A DNA stretch of 64,000 nt from Pleionea sediminis (lineage in GTDB: Bacteria; Pseudomonadota; Gammaproteobacteria; Enterobacterales; Kangiellaceae): contig NZ_SUNB01000001.1 in assembly GCF_007570825.1 (NCBI RefSeq), positions 868,001 to 932,000 of the forward strand, in the 5' to 3' direction. A model generated the notes under the pieces. That model was not told the origin of the DNA and made no database searches. It saw only the letters and a program-made list of their open reading frames with translations. Positions 43,989-53,962 of the stretch are shown here, one piece after another. Position 1 is the stretch's first letter, and the number at the start of each line of letters is the position of its first letter. The position numbers and the translations under genes are program-made.

Positions 43989-44837
43989 TTAACTGATCGA
44001 TATTTTAAATGTATCACTAGAAGAATGATTTTTAGCTTTTGCCCCCCAACCATGACCATAAATTGCTTCATAAGTTGCTGGAAAAAGATTGTTTTGAGAG
44101 AAGTTATTGCGATAGCAATCGATCATACTTTGCCATTTCCCCTTACTCATCAACCCGCTGTGTCTATCTTGATTAACATTTTGCGCACCAATTCCTTTTA
44201 AATCCTGAACGACTGCTTTTACCGATTCATAGGTAAAAGTTAGTTTTTCCATATCCATCACCGGTTGAGCGATACCACTTCGAATCATTACATCACCAAT
44301 ATCATGCATATCAATGAAGTCATTAACATGATTCTTATCATCAACCGAATGCCAAGCTTGCTTTAGTTCGGTTAAAGTATCTGGTCCAAGAGTCGTGAAC
44401 AATATTAACCCGGATGGCTTTATCACTCGAGCAAACTCTTGAAACGTCTTATCTAAATTCTCACTCCATTGCAATGCTAAATTTGAAAATAGTAAGTCTA
44501 CTGATTGGTCTTCAAAAGGTAATTCATCCATATCTGCGACTTGATATTTAACTTTATCAAACCATCCTTGAAAGCGCTCAGCTTGTAGAATCATTCCTTC
44601 CGCAATATCAACGCCATACACTTTAGATTTCTTGAAGCGCTCTTTTAATTTTCGTGTGTAATTTCCAGTTCCACAGCCAACATCAACTATCAAATCAGGA
44701 GAAATCCTCATGAGCTCTAACCGCTCAAATAATCGGTCTCCTATCTCACGTTGAATAAACGCAAAGTCATCATAATTCGCTGCAGCTTTCGAAAAATTAC
44801 TTGCGACAGCTTGTTTGTTCAAACAGACTTTTTCCAT
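43989..44837 (-). CDS. bioC: Malonyl-ACP O-methyltransferase
   Basis: 282 residues. SAM-binding motif VDVGCGTGNYTRKL at about 50-63 and LLFSNLALQWSENL, the motif seen in BioC proteins. It methylates malonyl-ACP so that fatty-acid synthase can build the pimeloyl chain. It starts 3 nt after bioH. Spacing is tight through the operon. Confidence 0.93.
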   Translation of the reverse strand: MEKVCLNKQAVASNFSKAAANYDDFAFIQREIGDRLFERLELMRISPDLIVDVGCGTGNYTRKLKERFKKSKVYGVDIAEGMILQAERFQGWFDKVKYQVADMDELPFEDQSVDLLFSNLALQWSENLDKTFQEFARVIKPSGLILFTTLGPDTLTELKQAWHSVDDKNHVNDFIDMHDIGDVMIRSGIAQPVMDMEKLTFTYESVKAVVQDLKGIGAQNVNQDRHSGLMSKGKWQSMIDCYRNNFSQNNLFPATYEAIYGHGWGAKAKNHSSSDTFKISIS

Positions 44838-44840
44838 ACT

Positions 44841-45614
44841 TCACTTCTTTAAAAAACTCAATACTTCTTCTGTAAACTCTTCTCGATGCGACAAGAAAGG
44901 AGCGTGGCTGGCTTTTCGAAAAATAACTTCTTTACTTTCAGGTAATAGTTCGGCAATTCGCTCTGCAGCTTTAACAGGCACCAATCCATCTAAGCGACCA
45001 TAAATTCGTAATGTATCATGCTCAACATTTCTCAACACTTCACGTAAGTCTACTTCCTTTAAAATATTCAAACCACCGCGTAAAGCTGCTTTAGCGGGAT
45101 GTCCATGAAGAAAAACGGTATTTCTCAAAGATTGAATATCCTTTTTTTGCGTTTCACTGCCTAAAGTTTGAATTGCCAAAAAACGAATCAAAGTTGACTC
45201 ATAGTCTTCTTCTAATAAACTCACAAAATTATCAAGAACTTTTTCTTGCATTGCATGAGGCCAGTCAGAATCGTTAATAAATCGTGGATTACTCGCCACC
45301 GTAATTAACTTGTTAACTCGACCAGAATGATGAGCCGCAATGTAGCTCGCAATCAATCCACCCATCGACCATCCCAGATAATGAGCATTGTCTGGCGCAA
45401 CGTCCAGTACCTGCCGAGCTAACAAATCTATCGTGTAATCTTCACTCGGTAAGGGACTTCGACCAAATCCAGGCAAGTCAATATTTGTAACTCTAAAATG
45501 AGGCGCTAAGCTCTCGCACAAATTTTCAAAGATCCCACCATGAATTCCCCAACCGTGAATTAAGACTAAATCGGGCCCAGCTCCAACTTGCTCAAAAAAG
45601 GGTTTTAATGCCAT
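44841..45614 (-). CDS. bioH: Pimeloyl-ACP methyl ester carboxylesterase
   Basis: 257 residues, alpha/beta hydrolase. Oxyanion-hole HGWGIHGG, nucleophile Ser83 in GWSMGG, catalytic Asp in YGRLDGLVPV and His in KASHAPFL. BioH removes the methyl group added by BioC, releasing pimeloyl-ACP for BioF. Lying inside the bio operon next to bioC, it is clearly BioH rather than a general esterase; E. coli has it unlinked. Confidence 0.95.
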   Translation of the reverse strand: MALKPFFEQVGAGPDLVLIHGWGIHGGIFENLCESLAPHFRVTNIDLPGFGRSPLPSEDYTIDLLARQVLDVAPDNAHYLGWSMGGLIASYIAAHHSGRVNKLITVASNPRFINDSDWPHAMQEKVLDNFVSLLEEDYESTLIRFLAIQTLGSETQKKDIQSLRNTVFLHGHPAKAALRGGLNILKEVDLREVLRNVEHDTLRIYGRLDGLVPVKAAERIAELLPESKEVIFRKASHAPFLSHREEFTEEVLSFLKK

Positions 45615-45618
45615 AAAC

Positions 45619-46803
45619 TCAACTCACTTTACTGACATTGCTTTTAAACCAGGAATCCAACAATTGCACAAGTCGTTCAATATCTTTTTCTTGATGTTCG
45701 GCATTTAGCGTTATTCTCAATCGTGCAAAACCTTCTTTTACTGTTGGTGGTCGAATGGCACCCACCCAAATATTATTTGACTCTAAAAACTGTGCGCAAG
45801 CGATACATGATTCGGTTTCGTAAAGCAATACCGGCTGGATCGCCGCTTCTGAAGACATAAGCGGGATCGACTTTAGTTCTGCCAAAGATTTAAAGAGCTG
45901 AATATTTGAGATCAACTTACTCCGTCGCTCATCATCATTTCGAATAATCTCGATACTTTTTTGCGTAGCTAAGGCTAATGCAGGAGAACTGGCTGTCGTG
46001 TAAATATAAGGGCGAGCGAATTGAGTAATGACTTCGCCAATCAATTTGTTTGTGGCAATAAAAGCACCACTCGTTCCCAAAGCCTTACCGAAGGTTCCCA
46101 TCAAAACAGGAAGCTCTTCTTCAGAAAAATTAAAATAGCCTTTGGTTCCAGTACCGTATGCACCAATAACACCTAGTCCATGCGCATCATCAACGATTAA
46201 GATTGCGCCTGTTTCTTTCAAAGCTTGCTGATAGTCATCAAGCGGGGCAATATCACCATCCATGCTGAAAACGCCATCTGAAATAACAGACTTAAATCGA
46301 TAACTCGTATTAAGCTGTTGTTTTAGTGAATTAACGTTACAATGCATAAATCGCTTGTTCGTCGCATCAGTTAAACGCATACCATCAATGAGTGAGGCAT
46401 GGTTAAGTTTGTCATGCACTATTAAGTCAGGCTTATCAAATAACGCCTGCATTAAAGCCAAATTTGCTTGATATCCACTGCTAAAAAGAGACACATGAGA
46501 ATAGCCCAACCAGTTTTTTAAGGTATCTTGCAGTTTTTCATGAGCGACTTGATGACCGGAGATCAAGTGTGAGGCTCCGCTACCAACACCAAACTTGTCA
46601 GCACCCAACTTTAATTGCTCAACAACTTCTGGGCGACGTGACATCGACAAATAATCGTTACTGGAAAAATTAACTAAAATACGGCCATCACGAGTAACTT
46701 TTGGTCCCTGAGGTCCATCTAATGTTTTTATCTGACGATAAAGAGATGCCTCTTTTTTACGCTCTAACCTTTCGTTTAACCAATTTGCGTATTCAACATT
46801 CAT
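45619..46803 (-). CDS. bioF: 8-amino-7-oxononanoate synthase
   Basis: 394 residues, PLP-dependent alpha-oxoamine synthase. Glycine/His ring-stacking block FSSGYQANLA, the DDAHGLGVIG motif, and PLP-binding Lys240 in MGTFGKALGTSG. It condenses pimeloyl-ACP with alanine. It starts at the base directly next to the bioB stop. Confidence 0.97.
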   Translation of the reverse strand: MNVEYANWLNERLERKKEASLYRQIKTLDGPQGPKVTRDGRILVNFSSNDYLSMSRRPEVVEQLKLGADKFGVGSGASHLISGHQVAHEKLQDTLKNWLGYSHVSLFSSGYQANLALMQALFDKPDLIVHDKLNHASLIDGMRLTDATNKRFMHCNVNSLKQQLNTSYRFKSVISDGVFSMDGDIAPLDDYQQALKETGAILIVDDAHGLGVIGAYGTGTKGYFNFSEEELPVLMGTFGKALGTSGAFIATNKLIGEVITQFARPYIYTTASSPALALATQKSIEIIRNDDERRSKLISNIQLFKSLAELKSIPLMSSEAAIQPVLLYETESCIACAQFLESNNIWVGAIRPPTVKEGFARLRITLNAEHQEKDIERLVQLLDSWFKSNVSKVS

Positions 46804-47856
46804 CTAAAGCGCTGCATTGGTAAATCGAACGCCACCGACAGAACCGACTTGTTGAGTGGCATCCACTGGTTGTTGAGTAACTTCACGTTGCTCTGGAACA
46901 ATTCCTAACTTTTTAAATAAAAGCTCATCCTTATTTTGTTCTGGATTAGCCGTTGTTAATAAGGTATCGCCATAAAAAATTGAGTTCGCGCCAGCGTTAA
47001 AACACAACGCTTGCGTCTCTTCACTCATATCTTCTCGACCCGCAGATAACCGAACATAAGATTTAGGCATCATAATGCGTGCAGTTGCAATGGTTCGAAT
47101 AAATTCAAAGGTATCAAGCTTTTCTACATTTTCTAAAGGCGTACCTGCCACAGCAACTAACATGTTAATCGGAACACTCTGTGGATGCTCAGGTAAATTG
47201 GCTAACTCTCTTAATAAACCGAGTCGATCACTTTTATCCTCGCCCATTCCGACAATACCACCGGCGCAGACATTAATTCCGGCATCACGGACATTCTGCA
47301 AAGTGTCGAGTCGATCTTTATAAGTACGCGTTGTGATTATTTGCTCGTAATATTCTGCAGAGGTATCCAGATTGTGATTATAATAATCAAGACCTGCATC
47401 TTTTAACTCTTGAGCCTGGGCCTCGTTTAACATCCCTAAGGTAACGCAAGTTTCTAGCCCAAGCGCTTTAACACCGCGAATCATTTCTAATACAACAGGA
47501 AAATCTTTTTCTCTTGGAGAACGCCACGCAGCCCCCATACAAAAACGGGTTGCGCCCGTATTTTTCGCTTTTTGAGCATTTTTCAAAACTTCTTCAATTG
47601 CCATTAATTGCTCTTTAGAAAGCCCAGTATTGTAATGACCGCTTTGCGGACAGTACGCACAGTCTTCGGGACAAGCGCCTGTTTTTATACTGAGCAATGT
47701 CGAAGTTTGTACTTCATTGGGATTAAAATGCTTGCGATGAATTGTCTGCGCGGCATACAGCAAGTCATTGAATGGCAAATTAAAAATGGCTTCAACTTGC
47801 TCTTGAGTCCAGTTGTTTCGTACTTCTCCAGAAATTAAATCAGACAGTGTATTCAT
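46804..47856 (-). CDS. bioB: Biotin synthase
   Basis: 350 residues, radical SAM. The [4Fe-4S] motif CxxxCxxC is Cys62, Cys66 and Cys69 ([11 protein letters not shown]), followed by the [14 protein letters not shown] and GGIVGMGE blocks. It inserts sulphur into dethiobiotin. First gene of the operon bioB-F-H-C-D. No convincing BirA operator could be recognised upstream. bioA is not present in the window. Confidence 0.97.
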   Translation of the reverse strand: MNTLSDLISGEVRNNWTQEQVEAIFNLPFNDLLYAAQTIHRKHFNPNEVQTSTLLSIKTGACPEDCAYCPQSGHYNTGLSKEQLMAIEEVLKNAQKAKNTGATRFCMGAAWRSPREKDFPVVLEMIRGVKALGLETCVTLGMLNEAQAQELKDAGLDYYNHNLDTSAEYYEQIITTRTYKDRLDTLQNVRDAGINVCAGGIVGMGEDKSDRLGLLRELANLPEHPQSVPINMLVAVAGTPLENVEKLDTFEFIRTIATARIMMPKSYVRLSAGREDMSEETQALCFNAGANSIFYGDTLLTTANPEQNKDELLFKKLGIVPEQREVTQQPVDATQQVGSVGGVRFTNAAL

Positions 47857-48114
47857 AAAGCTCTCAAGCCAGTTTTCAATATTGCTCCAAAGTTTACTCC
47901 GAAGGTTTTATCAGTCAACGATACGACGCTATCGGAGTTAACAAATGAGCAATATTTAACCACTCCAATTTAGAGTTTTTTCCTTTAAAGTTCTTATCCA
48001 ACCAATCACGAATCTTAAAACGTGGTATTCATTCCCTTTCCTACTTTGAGCACTTGTTGAATTGAGATAAAATCGGCCGTGTGATCTACTAAGTATCTCA
48101 ATGGATGAGAATCG

Positions 48115-48831
48115 ATGATGCATCAAATTGCCTCAATCCTAACGCCAGGATTATTTGGCACTCATTGCCAATTATGTTTTTGCGCTCTGGACCGACAAGA
48201 GTCCTGGATTTGTAATTACTGTGCTATACGACTTCCTAGCTATTCTCGAGGCTGTATCACTTGTGCGCAACCTATTCCTACTTTCGAGAAGGAAAGCCCT
48301 CTCTCTTGTGGTAAATGCTTAAAAACTCAGCCCGCTATTAACCGCCTGACATCATGTTATTACTACCAATATCCTATTGATAAATGGTTGACCCGATTTA
48401 AGTTTGGACGACGCCATGCGTACAGTCAGTGGCTTGCCAAACAGTTATTTAAACGTATTGAATTTAACGACCGTGCATTACCGGAAGCGATTATTCCCGT
48501 CCCTCTTCATACCAAGCGACTAAAGTACCGAGGATTTAATCAATCTCAACTGATTGCCAACCACCTCGCTTCCATGCTTAATTTGCCAGTAATCACTAAA
48601 GGTATTCAAAGAAAAAAGTCGACGCTTGCTCAATCGGGACTCTCAATGAAACAACGGCAAAATAATATTCGAGATGCTTTTCAAGTCACTACTCATATAC
48701 CTGAACATGTTGCCATTGTTGATGATGTATTCACCACCGGAAGCACAACTAATGAGTTGGCAAAATGCCTCAAGAGAGCTGGGAGCAATATTGTCGAAGC
48801 CTGGGTAATCGCCCACGCGCCAAATCGCTGA
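48115..48831 (+). CDS. comF: ComF family protein
   Basis: 238 residues. An N-terminal zinc-finger region has three CxxC pairs (CQLC, CNYC, CITC, CGKC). It is followed by a phosphoribosyltransferase-like domain with the PRPP loop VAIVDDVFTTGSTTNE near 200. ComF is needed for DNA uptake in competent bacteria. It lies divergent from bioB, a common arrangement in gammaproteobacteria. Two tandem ATGs (48115, 48118) are possible starts. Confidence 0.92.
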   Translation: MMHQIASILTPGLFGTHCQLCFCALDRQESWICNYCAIRLPSYSRGCITCAQPIPTFEKESPLSCGKCLKTQPAINRLTSCYYYQYPIDKWLTRFKFGRRHAYSQWLAKQLFKRIEFNDRALPEAIIPVPLHTKRLKYRGFNQSQLIANHLASMLNLPVITKGIQRKKSTLAQSGLSMKQRQNNIRDAFQVTTHIPEHVAIVDDVFTTGSTTNELAKCLKRAGSNIVEAWVIAHAPNR

Positions 48832-48915
48832 AATTCAAACAAATTCCAGCTTAGTAATGCATCCAATTCCTGTTACCATAGCGATTACCTACAAATCTTA
48901 AAGATATTTTTCTGC

Positions 48916-50241
48916 GTGCAATCTTCTGAACGTTTTAAACATATATTAGCCATAGCACTCCCCATTATTGGTGGCATGATCTCGCAAAACGTTCTCAATC
49001 TTGTTGATGCCGCGATGGTTGGAGTTCTGGGCACCGCTCAGTTGGCAGCAGTTGGCCTGGCGAGTTTCATCAACTTCGTAGCCGCGGCAGCTTTTATCGG
49101 CATGTCAGCTGGTGTACAAGCGATGGTGTCTCGACGCATTGGGGAAGGCAGAACAGATGAAGCAGCCAACCCGCTCAACGGCGCTCTACTCACCATATTT
49201 CTAATCGCAACTCCCGTATCTATTTTGTTAATTACGCAGGCTGAAACCATTTTTACCTGGTTAAATGACGATCCAGAAGTTATTAAATATGGCAGCGATT
49301 ACCTTCAAGTCAGATTGGCAGCGATTATGTTTGTCGGCATGAATTTCTGTTATCGAGGTTACTGGAGCGCAATAAAGAAAACTCGCTTTTATTTGACCAC
49401 CTTACTAATCATGCACAGCCTGAATATTATTTTGAATTACTTATTAATATTCGGTAAGTTTGGTTTTCCACAGTTAGGAGTGACGGGCGCAGGACTCGGT
49501 ACCGCAATTTCAATGTTCGGCGGTACATTAATCTATACTTTCTTAGCATTAAAGCACACCCGTGAATTCGGCTTTGGTTTGCATTTACCACGAAAAGAAA
49601 CGCTACTCACGGTTATTCAAATATCCGTTCCGTCATCTGCTCAACAATTATTTTTCGCTCTCGGCTTTACAACTTTATTCTGGATTGTTGGCCAAGTTGG
49701 AACTCACGAACTCGCCGCAGCAAACGTTATAACGAATTTAACCCTGGTTGCCATACTACCCTGTATTGCTTTCGGAATTTCCTCAGCAACACTGGTCGGC
49801 CAGTCTTTAGGTAAAGGCTCCGTCGACGAAGCACATCGCTGGGCATGGGATACCGTTAAACTCGCCATGCTGGTGGTATTTTTTATCGGCTTACCGATGA
49901 TCATCGCACCTGAACTGCTGTTAGGTTTATTCATACATGAGCCGGCCCCTATCGAAGTTGGCAAAGTACCCTTACAGCTAGTTGGCATCGGAATAATGCT
50001 GGATGCACTAGGTATTGTTTTGATGAATTCATTGCAAGGCGCAGGTGCCACAAAAGCGACACTTAAAGTTTCGCTCATCATGCAATGGCTAATTTTCTTA
50101 CCAATGGCTTATATGGCAGGTCCAGTTTTTGGTCTGGGGCTTACCGCCATTTGGATTCTTCAATTTTGTTATCGCGGTATTCAAGCAGGCATTTATGTCT
50201 GGCTTTGGAATAATCGCGCTTGGTCAACAATTAAAGTATAA
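48916..50241 (+). CDS. MATE family efflux transporter
   Basis: 441 residues from a GTG at 48916. Twelve transmembrane helices in two homologous halves, with the DinF-like pattern: IIGGMISQNVLNLVDAAMVG in the first half and SVPSSAQQLFFALGFTTLF in the second. Such transporters export drugs or metabolites using Na+ or H+. Substrate unknown. Its 3' end is 4 nt before the SrkA gene, indicating an operon. Confidence 0.9.
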   Translation: MQSSERFKHILAIALPIIGGMISQNVLNLVDAAMVGVLGTAQLAAVGLASFINFVAAAAFIGMSAGVQAMVSRRIGEGRTDEAANPLNGALLTIFLIATPVSILLITQAETIFTWLNDDPEVIKYGSDYLQVRLAAIMFVGMNFCYRGYWSAIKKTRFYLTTLLIMHSLNIILNYLLIFGKFGFPQLGVTGAGLGTAISMFGGTLIYTFLALKHTREFGFGLHLPRKETLLTVIQISVPSSAQQLFFALGFTTLFWIVGQVGTHELAAANVITNLTLVAILPCIAFGISSATLVGQSLGKGSVDEAHRWAWDTVKLAMLVVFFIGLPMIIAPELLLGLFIHEPAPIEVGKVPLQLVGIGIMLDALGIVLMNSLQGAGATKATLKVSLIMQWLIFLPMAYMAGPVFGLGLTAIWILQFCYRGIQAGIYVWLWNNRAWSTIKV

Positions 50242-50245
50242 ATTT

Positions 50246-51235
50246 ATGTCCGATCCCAATAGCTTCTATCAACTCGACCCAAACACTATTTTAGATGCAC
50301 TCGAAAGCATTGATATTTTTGCTGAGGCAGCCCTACTCCCTTTAAATAGTTATGAAAATCGAGTTTATCAATTTAGAAACGAAGACAATACGCGATTTGT
50401 GGCCAAATTCTACCGTCCGGGGCGTTGGAGTGACGAACAAATTCTAGAAGAACACCAATTTTCGCTTCAGATGGTAGAAGCAGAAATTCCTGTGGTACCT
50501 CCTATGACCATACAGGAAAAAACTCTTCACTATTATAAAGATTTCCGTTTTTCAGTTTTCGAAAATCGTGGTGGGCGCCATCCTAACCTGGATGATAAAG
50601 ACACGTTAACTTGGTTAGGCCGTTTTATTGCACGCATTCATTCTGTAGGAGAATCAGAAAATTTTAATCAACGCTTATCAATTACACCCGAAGCTTATGC
50701 GAAACAAAGCTATGAATTTTTAGATACAGAACAATTCATTCCTAGTGCATTAAAAGAGTCGATGGATAGTGTCTGTTTACCACTAGTTGATGCTTGCTTT
50801 GAGCGCTTCTCTCGTTTCAAAGATATTCAACGGATCCGTCTGCATGGCGATTGCCATCCATCTAATGTGATGTGGACTGATGATGGTCCACACTTCGTTG
50901 ATCTTGACGACAGTCGTATGGGTCCATCGGTTCAAGATCTTTGGATGCTCATCACAGGAAGTGACGAAGAAAAGACAATCCAGCAAAACGCTTTACTGGA
51001 TGGCTATGAAGAGTTTAGAGAATTTGACGATCGAGAGCTTCATTTAGTAGAAGCTTTGCGCGCGATGCGCATGTTGTACTATATGAGCTGGTTAGCCAAG
51101 CGGTGGGACGACCCAAGCTTTAAACATAATTTTCCATGGTTCAATACTCAACGCTATTGGGAAGATCAATTACTTAATCTCAAAGAACAGCTGGGCACCC
51201 TTCAAAATGAACCTACGTCTAATATTTGGATTTAG
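50246..51235 (+). CDS. srkA: Stress response kinase SrkA (YihE-like)
   Basis: 329 residues from the ATG at 50246, 4 nt after the transporter stop. Protein-kinase-like/APH fold with the YihE signatures FVAKFYRPGRW, HGDCHPSNVMW (catalytic Asp/Asn) and FVDLDDSRMGP (metal-binding). SrkA phosphorylates itself and substrates on Ser/Thr and protects cells from stress-induced death. Length matches the 328 residues of E. coli YihE. Confidence 0.93.
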   Translation: MSDPNSFYQLDPNTILDALESIDIFAEAALLPLNSYENRVYQFRNEDNTRFVAKFYRPGRWSDEQILEEHQFSLQMVEAEIPVVPPMTIQEKTLHYYKDFRFSVFENRGGRHPNLDDKDTLTWLGRFIARIHSVGESENFNQRLSITPEAYAKQSYEFLDTEQFIPSALKESMDSVCLPLVDACFERFSRFKDIQRIRLHGDCHPSNVMWTDDGPHFVDLDDSRMGPSVQDLWMLITGSDEEKTIQQNALLDGYEEFREFDDRELHLVEALRAMRMLYYMSWLAKRWDDPSFKHNFPWFNTQRYWEDQLLNLKEQLGTLQNEPTSNIWI

Positions 51236-51269
51236 CAGTCCAAAATAGTCATTAGATTTAAAATACATA

Positions 51270-51983
51270 TCACGAAGAAAGCTTCGAACTAAAGTTTTTC
51301 GTTTGCTCTCTATTTCCAGAGTAATAGGTGCCGAACAACCAATCACCTATCGGATAAGTTATATTGAAATTATATCGACTCATCAATTTAGGTTCGTGGT
51401 GATAAAAATGTAGCTTTCTTAATTTCCTCATAAAGGACAATTTCCAGAGCCATGAGCGTTCATTAACATGATACGCAGTATGTAATAATTCATAGTTAAT
51501 AAAGTAAGCAAATGCAGTTATCATAAACAATAATGCGGAATTGACTGACAACAACCAGTTAATAATTAATGCAACTGGCATCGCAAATGCGATGAAAAAG
51601 CCAACAATTAAAGCCGGAGGAAACAATACCACACAAAAGTCCCGACTATCTTTAAACGACATCGCTTTGTCAGTAAAAAAACGGTGATGCTGGCGGGAAT
51701 GACGCTGATAAATTATCTTCATCCAACCGATCGGCCGATGCATTGGGAATCGATGAGCGACATACTCAACCAAGTTCGCATAAAGAAAGGTTAAAGGCAC
51801 GGTTAACCATTCAAAATTAGAAACATTAGATAGTGAAAAACTACAAAATACAATAACTAACATTGCTGATAACAAAGAAAAGCTAATGTGAAGCCAACCA
51901 TTATAGTTTTCTGAGCGAATTTCTGAACGATAATGATTTCGGAAGTGTTGCGTTTTTTCTGGAATATTAAGGTCATTCTTCAT
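51270..51983 (-). CDS. Fatty acid hydroxylase/sterol desaturase-family membrane protein
   Basis: 237 residues from the ATG at 51983; a GTG at 52037 would add 18. Four to five hydrophobic segments and a cluster of histidine boxes: H77-x4-H82 (AHRFPMH), HSRQHH (95-100), HTAYH near 175 and HFYHHEP near 203. This is the di-iron pattern of the integral membrane hydroxylase/desaturase superfamily, which hydroxylates or desaturates lipids. Substrate unknown. It is divergent from an AraC-type regulator whose ATG lies only 71 nt away, so that regulator may control it. Confidence 0.8.
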   Translation of the reverse strand: MKNDLNIPEKTQHFRNHYRSEIRSENYNGWLHISFSLLSAMLVIVFCSFSLSNVSNFEWLTVPLTFLYANLVEYVAHRFPMHRPIGWMKIIYQRHSRQHHRFFTDKAMSFKDSRDFCVVLFPPALIVGFFIAFAMPVALIINWLLSVNSALLFMITAFAYFINYELLHTAYHVNERSWLWKLSFMRKLRKLHFYHHEPKLMSRYNFNITYPIGDWLFGTYYSGNREQTKNFSSKLSS

Positions 51984-52053
51984 ATAAAAATCACAATAGT
52001 TTATGATCAAGAATCGAATATAAACTATTGAAAGCACAATGGATTGCCTTTAA

Positions 52054-53121
52054 ATGACAACCGAGTTGACTAAAGACGCCTCAAATACAGCTAAGAACAG
52101 AACAGTTGCAGTAAGCTATGCCCGAGCCTTAATCAACCATTGCGCGAAAATTTATGACTTCACAGCAACTCAACTCATTTCACATGCAGGACTCCTTCCT
52201 GATAATTTACAAGACGACAAAAAAAGAATTTCTGCGGCTCAATACAATAACCTTATCTGCAGTGCCGCAGAACTCTCTGATGATCCCCTCCTGGGCTGGC
52301 GGTTTGGAACTAAAACAAGTACGGCTTCTTTTAACTTACTTGGCTACATTACAATGTCAGCAGAAACCTTAGGCGACGCAGCTAAAGCTTTGCAAAACTT
52401 TGAGCTTTTAGTTAGCGACATAGGACATACAGTCATTGAAAAATCTTATTCACTTGCTCATGCCAAATGGATACCACATTCAAGTTGTGAACATTTTAGT
52501 TTTCATATTCCGGAAGCCGTCTTTGCTGGATGGATAAACTTTGGACGCACTATTGTTGGATGGGATGTACCTATTAATCAAATTACGTTTTCTCATCGTA
52601 AAGCAAAATCATTACAAAAGAGTTATTCAGATTTTTTTAATTGTCCGGTTATATTTAATCAAACGGAAAATGCCATTGAGTTTGACACTAAATGGCTCTC
52701 ATTACCTCTTGCTCAAGCACAAAGAAAAGTATTTAATGCATTAATAAACGAAGCTGAAAACTCAGTTAATGAAATAAATTCTTTATCAATGTCTTTTGAA
52801 AAACGCGTAAAGCACTTGATAAGAGCAAACCTGTATCAAAGCAATGTCTCTATGGAGCATATTGCTCAGCAATTGAAGATTTCAAAAAGGACTTTACAGC
52901 GATACTTAAGTAACGACGGCTTAACTTATCGAGAGCTTATTGATAACTGTAAACAAGAGTTAGCGATTGAATTAATAAAAAGTAATCAACTTCCACTAAT
53001 TACAATTGCTGGTATTCTTGGTTTTTCAGAACAAAGCTCCTTTACTCGAGCATTCAAACGTTGGACCAATCAATCACCTCAGCTTTTCAGAAGCTGCAAC
53101 CAGAAAAAGCAGCATAAATAA
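52054..53121 (+). CDS. AraC family regulator with N-terminal Arabinose_bd-type domain
   Basis: 355 residues. The N-terminal part (about 20-215) is the OruR/ArgR-like arabinose-binding-type domain (SYARALINHCAKIYDFTATQL, DDPLLGWRFG, NLLGYITMSAETLGDAAKAL). The C-terminal 100 residues hold the double helix-turn-helix (SMEHIAQQLKISKRTLQRYL and ITIAGILGFSEQSSFTRAF). It likely activates the divergent hydroxylase gene in response to a small ligand. Neighbour-based inference only. Confidence 0.85.
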   Translation: MTTELTKDASNTAKNRTVAVSYARALINHCAKIYDFTATQLISHAGLLPDNLQDDKKRISAAQYNNLICSAAELSDDPLLGWRFGTKTSTASFNLLGYITMSAETLGDAAKALQNFELLVSDIGHTVIEKSYSLAHAKWIPHSSCEHFSFHIPEAVFAGWINFGRTIVGWDVPINQITFSHRKAKSLQKSYSDFFNCPVIFNQTENAIEFDTKWLSLPLAQAQRKVFNALINEAENSVNEINSLSMSFEKRVKHLIRANLYQSNVSMEHIAQQLKISKRTLQRYLSNDGLTYRELIDNCKQELAIELIKSNQLPLITIAGILGFSEQSSFTRAFKRWTNQSPQLFRSCNQKKQHK

Positions 53122-53126
53122 AAATA

Positions 53127-53366
53127 TTATTGCTTATTATGCGTGCCATCGCACAATGGTGAGTTGCTAGTTTTTTTACAACCACAGAAGAAAACTCGGC
53201 GAGTAGCTGTTGCAACATATTTCAAAGGTGAAATACCCGTTCCTTTATGCGAACCATCACAAAATGGTTGGTTTTTGCTACGACCGCAGGCACACCAAAA
53301 GTAAACTTTATCTTTTTCAACTTCAAAAGCATAAGGCTGGTTATTGGCTTCAAAAGAATCAGACAT
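53127..53366 (-). CDS. CDGSH iron-sulphur domain protein
   Basis: 79 residues with two CDGSH-type motifs: C25-x-C27-x8-C36-DGS-H40 and C61-x-C63-x8-C72-DGT-H76. Each can hold a redox-active, acid-labile [2Fe-2S] cluster with three Cys and one His. A type II, double-cluster prokaryotic protein. Probably cytoplasmic electron transfer or iron-sulphur donation. It ends 5 nt from the convergent AraC gene. Confidence 0.92.
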   Translation of the reverse strand: MSDSFEANNQPYAFEVEKDKVYFWCACGRSKNQPFCDGSHKGTGISPLKYVATATRRVFFCGCKKTSNSPLCDGTHNKQ

Positions 53367-53458
53367 ATTACAAAGGAATCCTTATCGCTATCGATCTCAG
53401 GTTTCTTAGTATTACACAATTATCTCAATGCAGCCAATCCGTCGATAAACAATAAATA

Positions 53459-53854
53459 TCAACGTTGACTTGAATTTAATTGAGCTTCTTTTTCCTTAGC
53501 CAAACTAATAAATTCTGAGGGAGATCTTTGTGCGCCGACAAATAGCGTCATTAAGTTCATTATTGTAGGTACAAAGGGAACAATAACAATGAGAATATCA
53601 AACAAAGCACCGATTGATGGAAATATCACTATAAAAGATTTGCCAACTTTTCGACCTCTAAGGTAAGTCCCAATGCACATGATTAGATAAGAAATGGTTA
53701 ACAAAACCTGCACCATTAAGGCTTTTTCAAATAACTCATCATTACTCATCGCATAACCCGATTCTTGGATTAGGGATTGCATTAACCCCAAACGGTAGAG
53801 ATATGTGGGAATCATAGCAATGAGATAAATAAGTAAAAATTTTTTGCGAGTCAA
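53459..53854 (-). CDS. Hypothetical four-helix membrane protein
   Basis: 131 residues, not recognised. The frame starts with a TTG at 53854 (LTRKKFLLIYLIAMIP); a Met at residue 14 is an alternative. Hydrophobic segments at about 5-20, 48-65, 72-90 and 90-105, with a basic RGRKVGK loop between helices and a polar C-terminal tail. Probably an inner-membrane protein. No functional clue from the neighbours. Confidence 0.5.
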   Translation of the reverse strand: MTRKKFLLIYLIAMIPTYLYRLGLMQSLIQESGYAMSNDELFEKALMVQVLLTISYLIMCIGTYLRGRKVGKSFIVIFPSIGALFDILIVIVPFVPTIMNLMTLFVGAQRSPSEFISLAKEKEAQLNSSQR

Positions 53855-53915
53855 AAATACCGTCCACCTTAATTTAAATCATCCCTATTATAGGCAAAAT
53901 AAAGCAATAACAAAA

Positions 53916-53937
53916 AAGGCCAGCAAATGCTGGCCTT
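53916..53937 (-). terminator. Terminator of the glnK-amtB operon
   Basis: Perfect 9-bp stem AAGGCCAGC (53916-53924) and GCTGGCCTT (53929-53937) with an AAAT loop, followed on the minus strand by a U run from six A at 53912-53917. It lies 26 nt beyond the amtB stop. Confidence 0.9.
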
Positions 53938-53962
53938 ACTCACTCACAAATTATTTGCTGAT

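Noticed and set aside
47857-48114. Possible BirA operator upstream of bioB
   Set aside because: AAACC and GTTTAC-like pieces occur but not as the 9-bp inverted repeat with about 15-bp spacer required.
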